From NCBI GenBank assembly GCA_041678625.1, contig JBAYNS010000009.1, positions 1 to 20,757 of the forward strand: DNA of 20,757 nt. Direction: 5' to 3'. The position numbers and the translations under genes were made by a program. The first letter of the stretch is position 1; every line of letters starts with the position of its first letter. Shown here piece after piece: positions 7,307-13,522 of this stretch. The DNA is from JBAYNS01 sp041678625 (GTDB taxonomy: Bacteria > Patescibacteriota > Gracilibacteria > Peribacterales > Peribacteraceae). The notes beneath the pieces were generated by a model. It had not been told where the DNA came from. It was given only the letters and a program-made list of their open reading frames with translations, and did not search any database.

Positions 7307-7723
7307 TTATTTGAGTGAAACCTTGGCACCGGCGGTCTCGAGCTTCTTCTTTATTTCTTCAGCTTCTGCTTTGGGAACACCTTCCTTAATCACTTTAGGA
7401 GCTCCGTCTACGGCGGCTTTCGCTTCGCCGAGTGCCAGACCGGTGATTTCGCGGACTACTTTAATGACGGCAATTTTCTGACTACCGGATTCGGTGAGCT
7501 CTATATCGTAGCTACTCTTCTCTTCGGCGGCGCTATCTGCACTACCGCCTGCAGGGGCTGCCGCTACTGCTACGGGAGCTGCCGCAGAAATGCCGTATTC
7601 CTGTTCCATGAATTTTACGACATTGTTGAGTTGCACAACATTGAGCTTCTCAAGAGCGTCAATGACGGCTTTCTCTTCTTTAGAGAGGGAGACTGTGTCC
7701 TTGGTTGCTGTGTCGTCGGACAT
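7307..7723 (-). CDS. rplL: Ribosomal protein L7/L12 (bL12)
   Basis: This 138-residue protein has a helical N-terminal dimerisation domain (about 12-48), an Ala/Pro/Gly hinge (AAAPVAVAAAPAGG) and the globular C-terminal domain. The last contains KIAVIKVVREITGLALGEAKAAVDGAPKV and ends KKKLETAGAKVSLK, very close to the family consensus. It forms the multi-copy ribosomal stalk that recruits elongation-factor GTPases. It follows rplJ after 35 nt, the conserved bacterial arrangement. The start is ATG 7723 (MSDDTATK). The preceding leader is almost purely pyrimidine (C-rich), with no Shine-Dalgarno. The family's usual length is about 120-130 residues, so the N-terminus is slightly extended. Confidence 0.97.
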   Translation of the reverse strand: MSDDTATKDTVSLSKEEKAVIDALEKLNVVQLNNVVKFMEQEYGISAAAPVAVAAAPAGGSADSAAEEKSSYDIELTESGSQKIAVIKVVREITGLALGEAKAAVDGAPKVIKEGVPKAEAEEIKKKLETAGAKVSLK

Positions 7724-7758
7724 GGGGATAGGGGGGAGGAAAAATAGGGAATGAAAAA

Positions 7759-8457
7759 TTACGCTGCTTCGGGAGTCTGCTTTGGCTCCTCAGTTTCCGG
7801 AGGAGTATCGGCAGTGGCTGGTGTTTCTTCCTGTGGGGGAGATTCCTCTGCCGCCGCCTGCTCGGCGGTTTCAGGCTCTCCATTGGCTGCTTCTTTCTGC
7901 TCAGGAGCTGGAGCTGCTTCAGGTGCATCCGCAAATCCACCTTTTTTTGCCATTTCATTCAGAGCACGGGCAAATCCGGTTAATGGGGAGTTGCAGATGT
8001 TGGCGAAGGAATAGAGCGGCGAGCGGATCATCGAAACGAACATCGCCAGAAGCACATCACGGCTGGGCATCTGGGCCAATTCCATCGCTGTGTCCCGATC
8101 GAGAATCTTACCATCGTACATACCGCCCAGAATTTCAACCTGTTTGTGGTCTTTGCTGAATTTAAAGGCCACTTGTCCGCCGGAAAGAGGATCAGCAAAG
8201 CTGAAGATGAGGGAAATAGGACCGTCGAATGCCTCTGGATCAAAGGCAGGCGTACCGGCTTCTTTAGCGGCAAGTTTCAGGAGTGTCTTCTTGGCGACTT
8301 GCATTTCTGCATTGTGTTCCTTCAGGTTGCGGCGCAATTCACTCACCTCGGTAACGGTCATGCCGATATAGTGAGCAAAGAGCACGGACTGCGCTTTCTG
8401 AAGCTTTTCTGTAAGCTCCTGAACCTGCGTTTCTTTCTGCTGGCGGGAAAGTGCCAT
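7759..8457 (-). CDS. rplJ: Ribosomal protein L10 (uL10) with unusual acidic C-terminal tail
   Basis: I chose ATG 8457 (MALSRQQKETQ), giving 232 residues. The longer frame to 8565 would translate through the attenuator hairpin. Residues 1-175 form the normal L10 core (VLFAHYIGMTVTEVSELRR, VAKKTLLKLAAKE, GPISLIFSFADP) and the L12-binding helix (SPLTGFARALNEMAKK). Beyond residue 175 there is a tail of about 57 residues made almost only of Ala, Pro, Glu and Thr (such as EESPPQEETPATADTPPETEE). This is absent from typical bacterial L10 of about 165-180 residues. L10 anchors L12 dimers to 23S rRNA and usually represses its own operon by binding the mRNA leader. A matching leader and attenuator lie directly upstream. 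No Shine-Dalgarno: the start follows a TTTTCCCCC tract. Confidence 0.95.
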   Translation of the reverse strand: MALSRQQKETQVQELTEKLQKAQSVLFAHYIGMTVTEVSELRRNLKEHNAEMQVAKKTLLKLAAKEAGTPAFDPEAFDGPISLIFSFADPLSGGQVAFKFSKDHKQVEILGGMYDGKILDRDTAMELAQMPSRDVLLAMFVSMIRSPLYSFANICNSPLTGFARALNEMAKKGGFADAPEAAPAPEQKEAANGEPETAEQAAAEESPPQEETPATADTPPETEEPKQTPEAA

Positions 8458-8520
8458 GGGGGAAAATGGAAAGGAAAAAGGGTAGTGGATACCTGTGATA
8501 GGCACCTTTCCTCCGGATAC

Positions 8521-8553
8521 AAAAATCTCCCGGAGAAAATGATGACCGGGAGA
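8521..8553 (-). terminator. Intrinsic attenuator in the rplJ leader
   Basis: On the minus strand TCTCCCGG (8546-8553) and CCGGGAGA (8526-8533) form a perfect 8-bp GC-rich stem with a 12-nt loop, followed at once by TTTTT (8521-8525). It ends 63 nt before the rplJ ATG and below the proposed promoter, so it can only act on the rplJL transcript as an attenuator. Confidence 0.8.
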
Positions 8554-8662
8554 CCAGCGAGGCACACGGCACGAACCGTCGAGCCTAAGCCAGGCGACCG
8601 CTGCTGTATGCCTCGGAGGGGCTTACGTGAGGCCTGCGGCCTTGTGCCCTCGGTCTTCGGTC
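8554..8662 (-). promoter_or_regulatory. Ribosomal protein L10 leader (L10-binding mRNA element)
   Basis: The roughly 110-nt stretch between promoter and attenuator is GC-rich and structured. It contains CCGAAGACCGAGGG, a GCCTC...GAGGC hairpin (8610-8614 with 8629-8633) and CCGAGGCATAC. These resemble the AGACCG and CCGAGGUGU segments of known L10 leaders, which mimic the 23S rRNA site bound by L10(L12)4. Its place immediately 5' of an attenuator and rplJ fits feedback control by excess L10. The assignment is by recalled consensus, not by a covariance search. Confidence 0.65.
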
Positions 8663-8668
8663 GGATAC

Positions 8669-8696
8669 AGGTTAGTGAGAATTTTAATAGTGTCAA
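8669..8696 (-). promoter_or_regulatory. Candidate rplJL promoter
   Basis: A perfect TTGACA (8691-8696, minus strand) is followed after 16 nt by TAACCT (8669-8674), which keeps the T1, A2 and T6 positions. The start would lie near 8662, at the beginning of the L10 leader. Confidence 0.5.
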
Positions 8697-8743
8697 GAAA
8701 ACAGGGTATTAATTGGAAAATCTCCTTAATTTTTATAAAGCGA

Positions 8744-8777
8744 GATGGGCAGGGGGAGAGTTTCCCGCCTGCCCATC
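8744..8777. terminator. Strong hairpin between the 79-aa gene and the rplJ promoter
   Basis: GATGGGCAGG and CCTGCCCATC form a perfect 10-bp outer stem. An inner GGGA/TCCC stem follows across a one-base bulge. It lies just below the stop of the 79-residue gene. The minus-strand tail is only CTTTATAAAA, so the U-tract is poor, but its position fits a transcription boundary shielding the rplJ promoter. Confidence 0.5.
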
Positions 8778-8791
8778 AGTGCTGCTGAACG

Positions 8792-9031
8792 TCACCACGG
8801 TGTGTAGTTCAACGCGGCGGGTAAGGTTAGGAGACATCCCACGATGAGGCAAAATACCCCCAACCATACGTTGCGAATTGTGCCCCTCCGTCTGAGAATA
8901 CTCTCTGTTTCGTGGTTTCTACCCAATGCGTTGCACCATCCGAAGGTGTAGAACGCGTGACAAAGCACGAGGCATCCACTGAGACAGGAAAGGCTTCCCA
9001 TAATGTAGCAAGACATGTGGAATGGGGACAT
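8792..9031 (-). CDS. Small cysteine-rich two-helix membrane protein, function unknown
   Basis: This 79-residue protein has two hydrophobic segments (about 9-31 and 52-74) separated by a charged loop (GRNHETESILRRRGTIRN). It has seven cysteines (C8, C16, C20, C24, C33, C61, C66), most within the helices. I do not recognise the family. Support that it is a real gene is unusually good for its size. A GAAAGGAGG Shine-Dalgarno lies 5 nt before ATG 9031, a near-consensus promoter carries a palindrome in its spacer, and a strong hairpin follows the TGA stop. It is divergent from dtd. A Cys-rich, separately regulated membrane peptide could sense or handle metal or redox state, but that is speculation. 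Confidence 0.7.
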   Translation of the reverse strand: MSPFHMSCYIMGSLSCLSGCLVLCHAFYTFGWCNALGRNHETESILRRRGTIRNVWLGVFCLIVGCLLTLPAALNYTPW

Positions 9032-9036
9032 TGAGT

Positions 9037-9045
9037 CCTCCTTTC
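9037..9045 (-). promoter_or_regulatory. Strong Shine-Dalgarno GAAAGGAGG for the 79-aa gene
   Basis: The minus strand reads GAAAGGAGG, then five bases, then ATG at 9031. It is the only textbook ribosome binding site I find in the window and fixes this start. Confidence 0.85.
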
Positions 9046-9085
9046 AGAAAGAGCGATTTGTTGTTCTTATCCAACAGCACCAATA

Positions 9086-9114
9086 ATTCTATTACAGATA
9101 TACATCTGTGGCAA
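9086..9114 (-). promoter_or_regulatory. Promoter of the 79-aa gene (TTGCCA, 17 nt, TAGAAT)
   Basis: On the minus strand TTGCCA (9109-9114) and TAGAAT (9086-9091) are separated by exactly 17 nt, each one mismatch from the sigma-70 consensus. Transcription would begin near 9079, leaving about 48 nt of leader with the Shine-Dalgarno at its end. Confidence 0.65.
9094..9109. promoter_or_regulatory. Inverted repeat ACAGAT-N4-ATCTGT in the promoter spacer
   Basis: Perfect 6-bp arms with a 4-nt centre lie between the -35 and -10 of the 79-residue gene, about 50 bp upstream of dtd on the other strand. Spacer palindromes are typical repressor or MerR-type activator sites. The repeat does not resemble the lexA palindrome. 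Confidence 0.5.
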
Positions 9115-9143
9115 TCAAGATAGGCGAATTCTTTATCGCTAAC

Positions 9144-9152
9144 TGCTATGCT
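9144..9152 (+). promoter_or_regulatory. Extended -10 (TGC-TATGCT) 6 nt before dtd
   Basis: TG at 9144-9145 and TATGCT at 9147-9152 form an extended -10, ending six bases before the dtd ATG at 9159. No -35 match is seen. The spacing suggests a leaderless dtd-rel mRNA. Confidence 0.35.
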
Positions 9153-9158
9153 TCCGCC

Positions 9159-9602
9159 ATGCGCCTTCTCCTCCAAAAAGTGTCACAGGCTTGTGTACGC
9201 GTTGATCAGAAGATCGTCGGTGAAATTGATCAGGGATATCTCCTTTTTCTTGGTGTTCTGGGGGGTGATTGCCAAGAGCAAGCACAGCAGCTTGCAGAGA
9301 AGGTAGTGAAATTGCGTCTCTTTCCGGGAGAGGATGGAAAAATGAATGACCGATCACTTCTTGATGTTGACGGAGACATTCTTGTTGTTTCGCAGTTCAC
9401 ACTTGCCGGAAAATTCGACAAAGGAAATCGTCCGGATTATACGCAGGCAATGGAACCACAGGCGGCGCAGGATCTGTATACGTACTTTGTCGAGCAGCTC
9501 CAGACGCAGGGTGTTCGTCATGTGGCAACAGGGGTGTTTGGAGCGTACATGCAGGTGTCGCTTATCAATGACGGGCCAGTGACCTTGCAATTGGAGCGAT
9601 AA
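9159..9602 (+). CDS. dtd: D-aminoacyl-tRNA deacylase
   Basis: The 147 residues agree with the family length of about 145. MRLLLQKVSQACVRVD is the usual N-terminus, which sets the start at 9159 rather than the upstream GTG. Key motifs are the nucleophile-region SQFTL (78-82) and the cross-subunit Gly-cisPro motif NDGPVT (G139-P140), with FPGEDGKMNDRSLLDV also conserved. The enzyme hydrolyses D-amino acids and glycine from mischarged tRNAs as a homodimer in the cytoplasm. The next gene, rel, begins with no intervening base, so the two form an operon; dtd and rel are also neighbours in Firmicutes, in the opposite order. The start has no Shine-Dalgarno. Confidence 0.95.
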   Translation: MRLLLQKVSQACVRVDQKIVGEIDQGYLLFLGVLGGDCQEQAQQLAEKVVKLRLFPGEDGKMNDRSLLDVDGDILVVSQFTLAGKFDKGNRPDYTQAMEPQAAQDLYTYFVEQLQTQGVRHVATGVFGAYMQVSLINDGPVTLQLER

Positions 9603-11555
9603 ATGCTGGGAAGAAAACAGGTATTGCATTACACTACGTTTCCTTTTGCTTTCCTAAGTGTGATGGCAGCAAAAACCACTAATATCGCACGGATTCTCTC
9701 CCGTAGTAACTCGGCGAATGTGTTCCTGAAGAACGATCGTGTGCAACACGCCCTTGCTTATGCACAGGAAGTATATGGAGATGAGATTCATCGCACTGGT
9801 ATGACTATTTTTGAGCATGCTCTTGGTGTTCTTGAATACCTGATGCCTTTTGAACCGGATGAAGATGCGGTGATTGCAAGCATACTTCACCATGTTGTCT
9901 TCAAGAACGGTGTAACGCTTGTGGGGCTTGAAGAGGAATTTGGGGCAACGGTACGTTCTCTTGTGAGTGGTGTACATCTGCTCTCCAGTATCACATTGGA
10001 ACAGAAGCGCAATTCCATTGATGACCTGCGCCTGATGATGCTGAGCGTATCAGAGGATGTCCGCACAATTCTTATTTCCCTCTGCGATCATGCGTACATT
10101 CTCAATCATACGGAGACGATGTCTTCTTCCGAAGCTCGTATGCTTGCGGGTGATGCTCTGCGCTTGTATGCACCTGTTGCTGCACGATTGGGTATTTACT
10201 CCCTAAAGCATGAGCTCGAGCGGTGCGCTTTTCCAATCTGTTATTCTTCCGATGCGGAGCGTATTACCGAGCAGCTTCAGCTTGTGCACGAACAAACGGG
10301 AGATTTTCTCAAAGAGGCCGCAGCACATCTTAGGCAATATCTTATGACGCACAATATTGGGGTGCGCATCGAGCATCGTGAAAAAGAGCCCTACAGCATT
10401 TTCCGGAAAATGACGTTTAAAGGGCTCTCATCGATTCGGGATGTCTATGACCTCTTTGCTGTTCGTATCATCACCGATTCTCCCGAAGATTGTTACAGTT
10501 CTCTTGGTCTGATTCACCAAGTTGGCCGTCCTCTCTCAAACCGTTTTAAGGATTACATCGCTTTTCCAAAACCCAATGGGTACCAAAGCCTTCATACCAC
10601 GCTTGTTCAGCTCCCCGATGTTCCTGAGGATACGGCTGTAGAAGCACAGGTGCGCACGCACAAAATGCATCGCGAAGCGCAATACGGTATTGCCGCCCAT
10701 TGGAGCTACAAAGAATTTGGTGCCACACAACGTGCTATGGAGCAGACACAGCTCAAGAAAATGCTTTCCATGCAGGAATCTGTCCAGAAAGAATCCGGTG
10801 AAGCAACACTTGTTGATCACATCTTTGTTCTGACTCCCAGAGGAGATATTGTTGAACTCCCCGAGGGGGCAACCCCGCTGGACTTTGCTTTTCAAGTGCA
10901 TACAGACCTTGGGCTTTCCTTCCGTTCCGCCAAAGTAAATGGCGCTATTGTTGCGCTTGATCATGAACTGGAAAATGGCGATGTTATCGAAGTGCTCAAA
11001 TACCGCACGCCCAAACCGTCCCCACAGTGGATGCAGATGCTGAAGATGTCGTCATCTCGTTCCAAGCTCAAGCGGCATCTGTATGCACAGCGGCGTAATG
11101 AGTTTGTTGCCAAAGGACGCGAAATGCTCAATCAGGAACTCGCCAAACGCTCCATACCTCCTTTGGATACAGATCTTACGCTTCTGAAAGTCTATGATGA
11201 TGGAGTGCTTTCCTTTGCCCGTCGTGAAGATCTGTTGATGAAAGTCGGCCAGAAGTCGCAGAGTGCCACTTCTCTTTTTCCGCATATTGCAGCGTTACGT
11301 GGGTACGCAATTATTAAGACACACCCCAGACGCACGGTGTCCCGTCAACAACGCAAAGATGCTGTGGTGGAAGTGGAAGGTGGGGTGCCTATGCCGATCC
11401 GGTTTGCCAAGTGTTGCAAACCGAACAGTTCTACCAAAGGAGACATCATTGGAATTATTAATCGAGAGGGAGAAGTTATGGTGCACCGTGCCACATGTCA
11501 CATGCAGAAAAACGCGAATCCTGAGCGAAAAATCAACATATGGTGGAAGAAATAG
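9603..11555 (+). CDS. rel: RelA/SpoT-family (p)ppGpp synthetase, degenerate hydrolase site, no ACT domain
   Basis: The 650 residues contain, in order: an HD-type hydrolase region (about 45-175), synthetase domain (about 255-370), TGS domain (about 404-467), helical linker and a terminal zinc-finger/CC domain (AKCCKPN..., C603, C604, H628, C632). The usual ACT/RRM domain is missing. The synthetase looks intact: RDVYDLFAVRI (D283), RFKDYIAFPKPNGYQSLH and VEAQVRTHKMH (E347). RFKD is the Rel/SpoT-type motif, not the RelA EFDD type. In the hydrolase the metal-binding HD pair reads H96-H97 and the following ED is lost, although H72 and D162 remain, so (p)ppGpp hydrolysis may be impaired. The ATG at 9603 directly abuts the dtd stop. 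M21 (9663, MAAKTTNIARIL) is an alternative start. Confidence 0.92.
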   Translation: MLGRKQVLHYTTFPFAFLSVMAAKTTNIARILSRSNSANVFLKNDRVQHALAYAQEVYGDEIHRTGMTIFEHALGVLEYLMPFEPDEDAVIASILHHVVFKNGVTLVGLEEEFGATVRSLVSGVHLLSSITLEQKRNSIDDLRLMMLSVSEDVRTILISLCDHAYILNHTETMSSSEARMLAGDALRLYAPVAARLGIYSLKHELERCAFPICYSSDAERITEQLQLVHEQTGDFLKEAAAHLRQYLMTHNIGVRIEHREKEPYSIFRKMTFKGLSSIRDVYDLFAVRIITDSPEDCYSSLGLIHQVGRPLSNRFKDYIAFPKPNGYQSLHTTLVQLPDVPEDTAVEAQVRTHKMHREAQYGIAAHWSYKEFGATQRAMEQTQLKKMLSMQESVQKESGEATLVDHIFVLTPRGDIVELPEGATPLDFAFQVHTDLGLSFRSAKVNGAIVALDHELENGDVIEVLKYRTPKPSPQWMQMLKMSSSRSKLKRHLYAQRRNEFVAKGREMLNQELAKRSIPPLDTDLTLLKVYDDGVLSFARREDLLMKVGQKSQSATSLFPHIAALRGYAIIKTHPRRTVSRQQRKDAVVEVEGGVPMPIRFAKCCKPNSSTKGDIIGIINREGEVMVHRATCHMQKNANPERKINIWWKK

Positions 11556-11565
11556 TGTCGTAAGA

Positions 11566-11606
11566 CGTTCCCCCTAAGGTTCTTTAGGGTAAGAGAACGG
11601 ATTTTT
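11566..11606 (+). terminator. Candidate terminator of the dtd-rel operon
   Basis: An outer CGTTC/GAACG stem (11566-11570 and 11595-11599) encloses an inner CCCTAA/TTAGGG stem (11572-11577 and 11584-11589), followed by GATTTTT. It lies 11 bases after the rel stop. The asymmetric internal loop weakens it. Confidence 0.5.
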
Positions 11607-11718
11607 CCGCATCTCTCAGAGCAAAAGCTCCATACGCATTGGCAAAGATTTTGTGAGGGGCTGATGGTGGTCATATTGGAGCAGTACGATGAGTATCTGC
11701 CGTTTCCCATAGAGTCTT

Positions 11719-12108
11719 ATGTCCTGCACTCATCATTCCTATCAGGACCTTGTTGTCTGGCAGCGTTCCATTGAACTTGTTGCGGCTGTCTATGAGTTGA
11801 CGCAGGATTTTCCAACCGAAGATCATTATGGTCTTGCAGAGCAAATCAAAAGCACCGCAGTTTCCATACCGTCGTATATTGCAAAAGGACGGCACCGTAC
11901 CAATAAACATTACTATGCTCATTATCTGCAGACAGCCTATGGTTGTGGAATGGAAATGCAAAAGCATATAACAATTGCCAAATGTTTACCGATGCTCGCT
12001 GCCGTCGATTTTCAGACAGTGGATTCTCTTTTGGAAGAGGTGATGAATACGCTGTCTATTCTCACTCGTGCGTTGGATCCTGCTTCTCGCCCTTTTAACA
12101 CTTTCTAG
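11719..12108 (+). CDS. Four-helix-bundle protein (23S rRNA-IVP/S23 family)
   Basis: This 129-residue protein shows the family signature: YQDLVVWQRSIELVAAVYELT, FPTEDHYGLAEQIKSTAVSIPSYIAKG, then a C-terminal amphipathic pair ending in DSLLEEVMNTLSILTRAL. The family forms small helical bundles, often pentameric, first seen as ORFs inside 23S rRNA intervening sequences. It is now common as free-standing genes in CPR, Bacteroidetes and others. Its function is unknown. The canonical SNIAEG reads SYIAKG here and the usual acidic Glu is replaced, so it is a divergent member. It follows rel on the same strand after 163 bases holding a probable terminator, and converges on tig. No 23S rRNA is nearby. 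No Shine-Dalgarno is seen before ATG 11719. Confidence 0.85.
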   Translation: MSCTHHSYQDLVVWQRSIELVAAVYELTQDFPTEDHYGLAEQIKSTAVSIPSYIAKGRHRTNKHYYAHYLQTAYGCGMEMQKHITIAKCLPMLAAVDFQTVDSLLEEVMNTLSILTRALDPASRPFNTF

Positions 12109-12135
12109 ATAGCACCATTGTTGCCAATACGAATG

Positions 12136-13416
12136 CTACTTCAACATTTCTTCTATGAGCTTTTCTACCCGTTTTTGCCACTGTAGCTGCATCCAGCCCT
12201 GATTACCTTTGCGGTACATTGGCTCAGCTTTAGCCCGCTCTTCGGCAGAAAGCGTGGTCAATAATTCCTCAACTACGGTATCGAGTTCCTCATCAGTTAT
12301 GATGATGTCGCGTTCTTCCACCAAATGCTGAATGCCCAGCCGGAGCGTGAGCTTTTCTTTTGCCTGCTGATGGATTTCTTTTTGGAAATCTTCCGCTTTT
12401 TTCTGTGATCGCTTCAGCCAGTCTTCCATAGTGACATTATGTTGCGAAAGCTGTCGTGAAAATTGTTCCAGGATGTCACGCTCTTCTTCGTTCACCAATT
12501 CTTCTGCAATCTCCACTACAGTGGCACTGCGGATTTTGTCGAAGAGCTCATTCTCTCTGCGCTGTTGTTCTACGCGCTCTTCCTGCGTCACCATAGAGTC
12601 GCGCACTTTCTCTCTGAATGCTGTAGCGGATTCTGCTTGGAAGTGTTCTTTGGCAAAGGCATCCGTGAGCGCGGGAACTTCCACTTCTTCCACCTTCGTC
12701 ACCGTCACATGGAACGTTACCGGCTTCCCCTGTAATTCCTTAGCGTGGTATTCCTGCGGAAAGGTGATGGTGAACGTCTTTTCCTCGCCGCTTTTGAGTC
12801 CTTTGAGCTCTTCCTCAAAACCGGGAATGAGCACGGCACTTCCTATGACTATCTGATGCTCCTTTGTGCGCGTACCCTTCACTTCTGTGCCCTGAGAATC
12901 TTCTCCCCAAAAGTCCATGGTGATACGGTCGCCGTCCTTGGCGGCCCGTTCCACACTCTTTGTCGTCTGATATTGACTGAGAACGTGACCGATCGTTTTA
13001 TTGACATCTTTATCATCTACTTTGGATTCCTTCTTTTCCACGCGTATCTTTGCCGCTTCTTTTACGGCAACCGTTGGACGTTCGGTAAAGGTAATCACCA
13101 GAGTCAGAGGCTCACGATTTTTTGCTTCGATCTTTGGTGGGATGATCGGCTGAATCTCATTTTCCTGCACCAGAGATCGAATGGTTTCCGGCAGGAGCAT
13201 GTGAATGGTTTCTTCCAGAAGTTCATCCGGATTTACTTGTTTGCGCAGCATTTCCAGCGGCGCTTTCCCGGGACGAAATCCTTCAATTTTCACATTCTTA
13301 CCCAGTTTCTGCAGTGCCTGTTCCTCAACAGGATCGATTTGCTCCTTAGTGTACATTACCGTGCAAACGACGCGATTGGCTTTGTCGCGCTTCAGAGGTT
13401 TCTTGGTATCAGACAT
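12136..13416 (-). CDS. tig: Trigger factor, ribosome-associated chaperone and prolyl isomerase
   Basis: I chose ATG 13416 (MSDTKKPLKRDKANRV), giving 426 residues against about 430 usual. The frame extends to 13530, but that stretch is leader-like and overlaps secF. The ribosome-docking signature GFRPGKAP lies at 46-53. The FKBP-type PPIase domain (about 155-260) includes DGDRITMDFWGE and VLIPGFEEELKGLKSGEEK. The rest is the helical chaperone body, ending in KRVEKLIEEMLK. It binds ribosomal protein L23 at the exit tunnel and shields nascent chains. It lies directly downstream of secF on the same strand, so folding and export genes sit together; they may be co-transcribed. No Shine-Dalgarno: the leader is pyrimidine-rich. 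Confidence 0.96.
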   Translation of the reverse strand: MSDTKKPLKRDKANRVVCTVMYTKEQIDPVEEQALQKLGKNVKIEGFRPGKAPLEMLRKQVNPDELLEETIHMLLPETIRSLVQENEIQPIIPPKIEAKNREPLTLVITFTERPTVAVKEAAKIRVEKKESKVDDKDVNKTIGHVLSQYQTTKSVERAAKDGDRITMDFWGEDSQGTEVKGTRTKEHQIVIGSAVLIPGFEEELKGLKSGEEKTFTITFPQEYHAKELQGKPVTFHVTVTKVEEVEVPALTDAFAKEHFQAESATAFREKVRDSMVTQEERVEQQRRENELFDKIRSATVVEIAEELVNEEERDILEQFSRQLSQHNVTMEDWLKRSQKKAEDFQKEIHQQAKEKLTLRLGIQHLVEERDIIITDEELDTVVEELLTTLSAEERAKAEPMYRKGNQGWMQLQWQKRVEKLIEEMLK

Positions 13417-13522
13417 AGTGAAGGGAGAATACAGAGAAGAGGGAAGAATGAGTAATGAAACAACGGAGAATGGGCTAATGGTCGTTCCGCTTTGCAGTGC
13501 ACCTCTTTGCACTGATTGTTCT

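Noticed and set aside
8458..8565. Upstream extension of rplJ to an ATG at 8565
   Set aside because: It would translate the attenuator hairpin. MALSRQQKE at 8457 matches the usual L10 N-terminus.
8146..8712. 188-codon open frame on the plus strand
   Set aside because: It runs through rplJ, its attenuator and the L10 leader in antisense and shows no protein-like composition.
12745..13455. 236-codon open frame on the plus strand
   Set aside because: It is antisense to the trigger factor gene, whose protein is unmistakable. The translation is Phe/His/Cys-rich noise.
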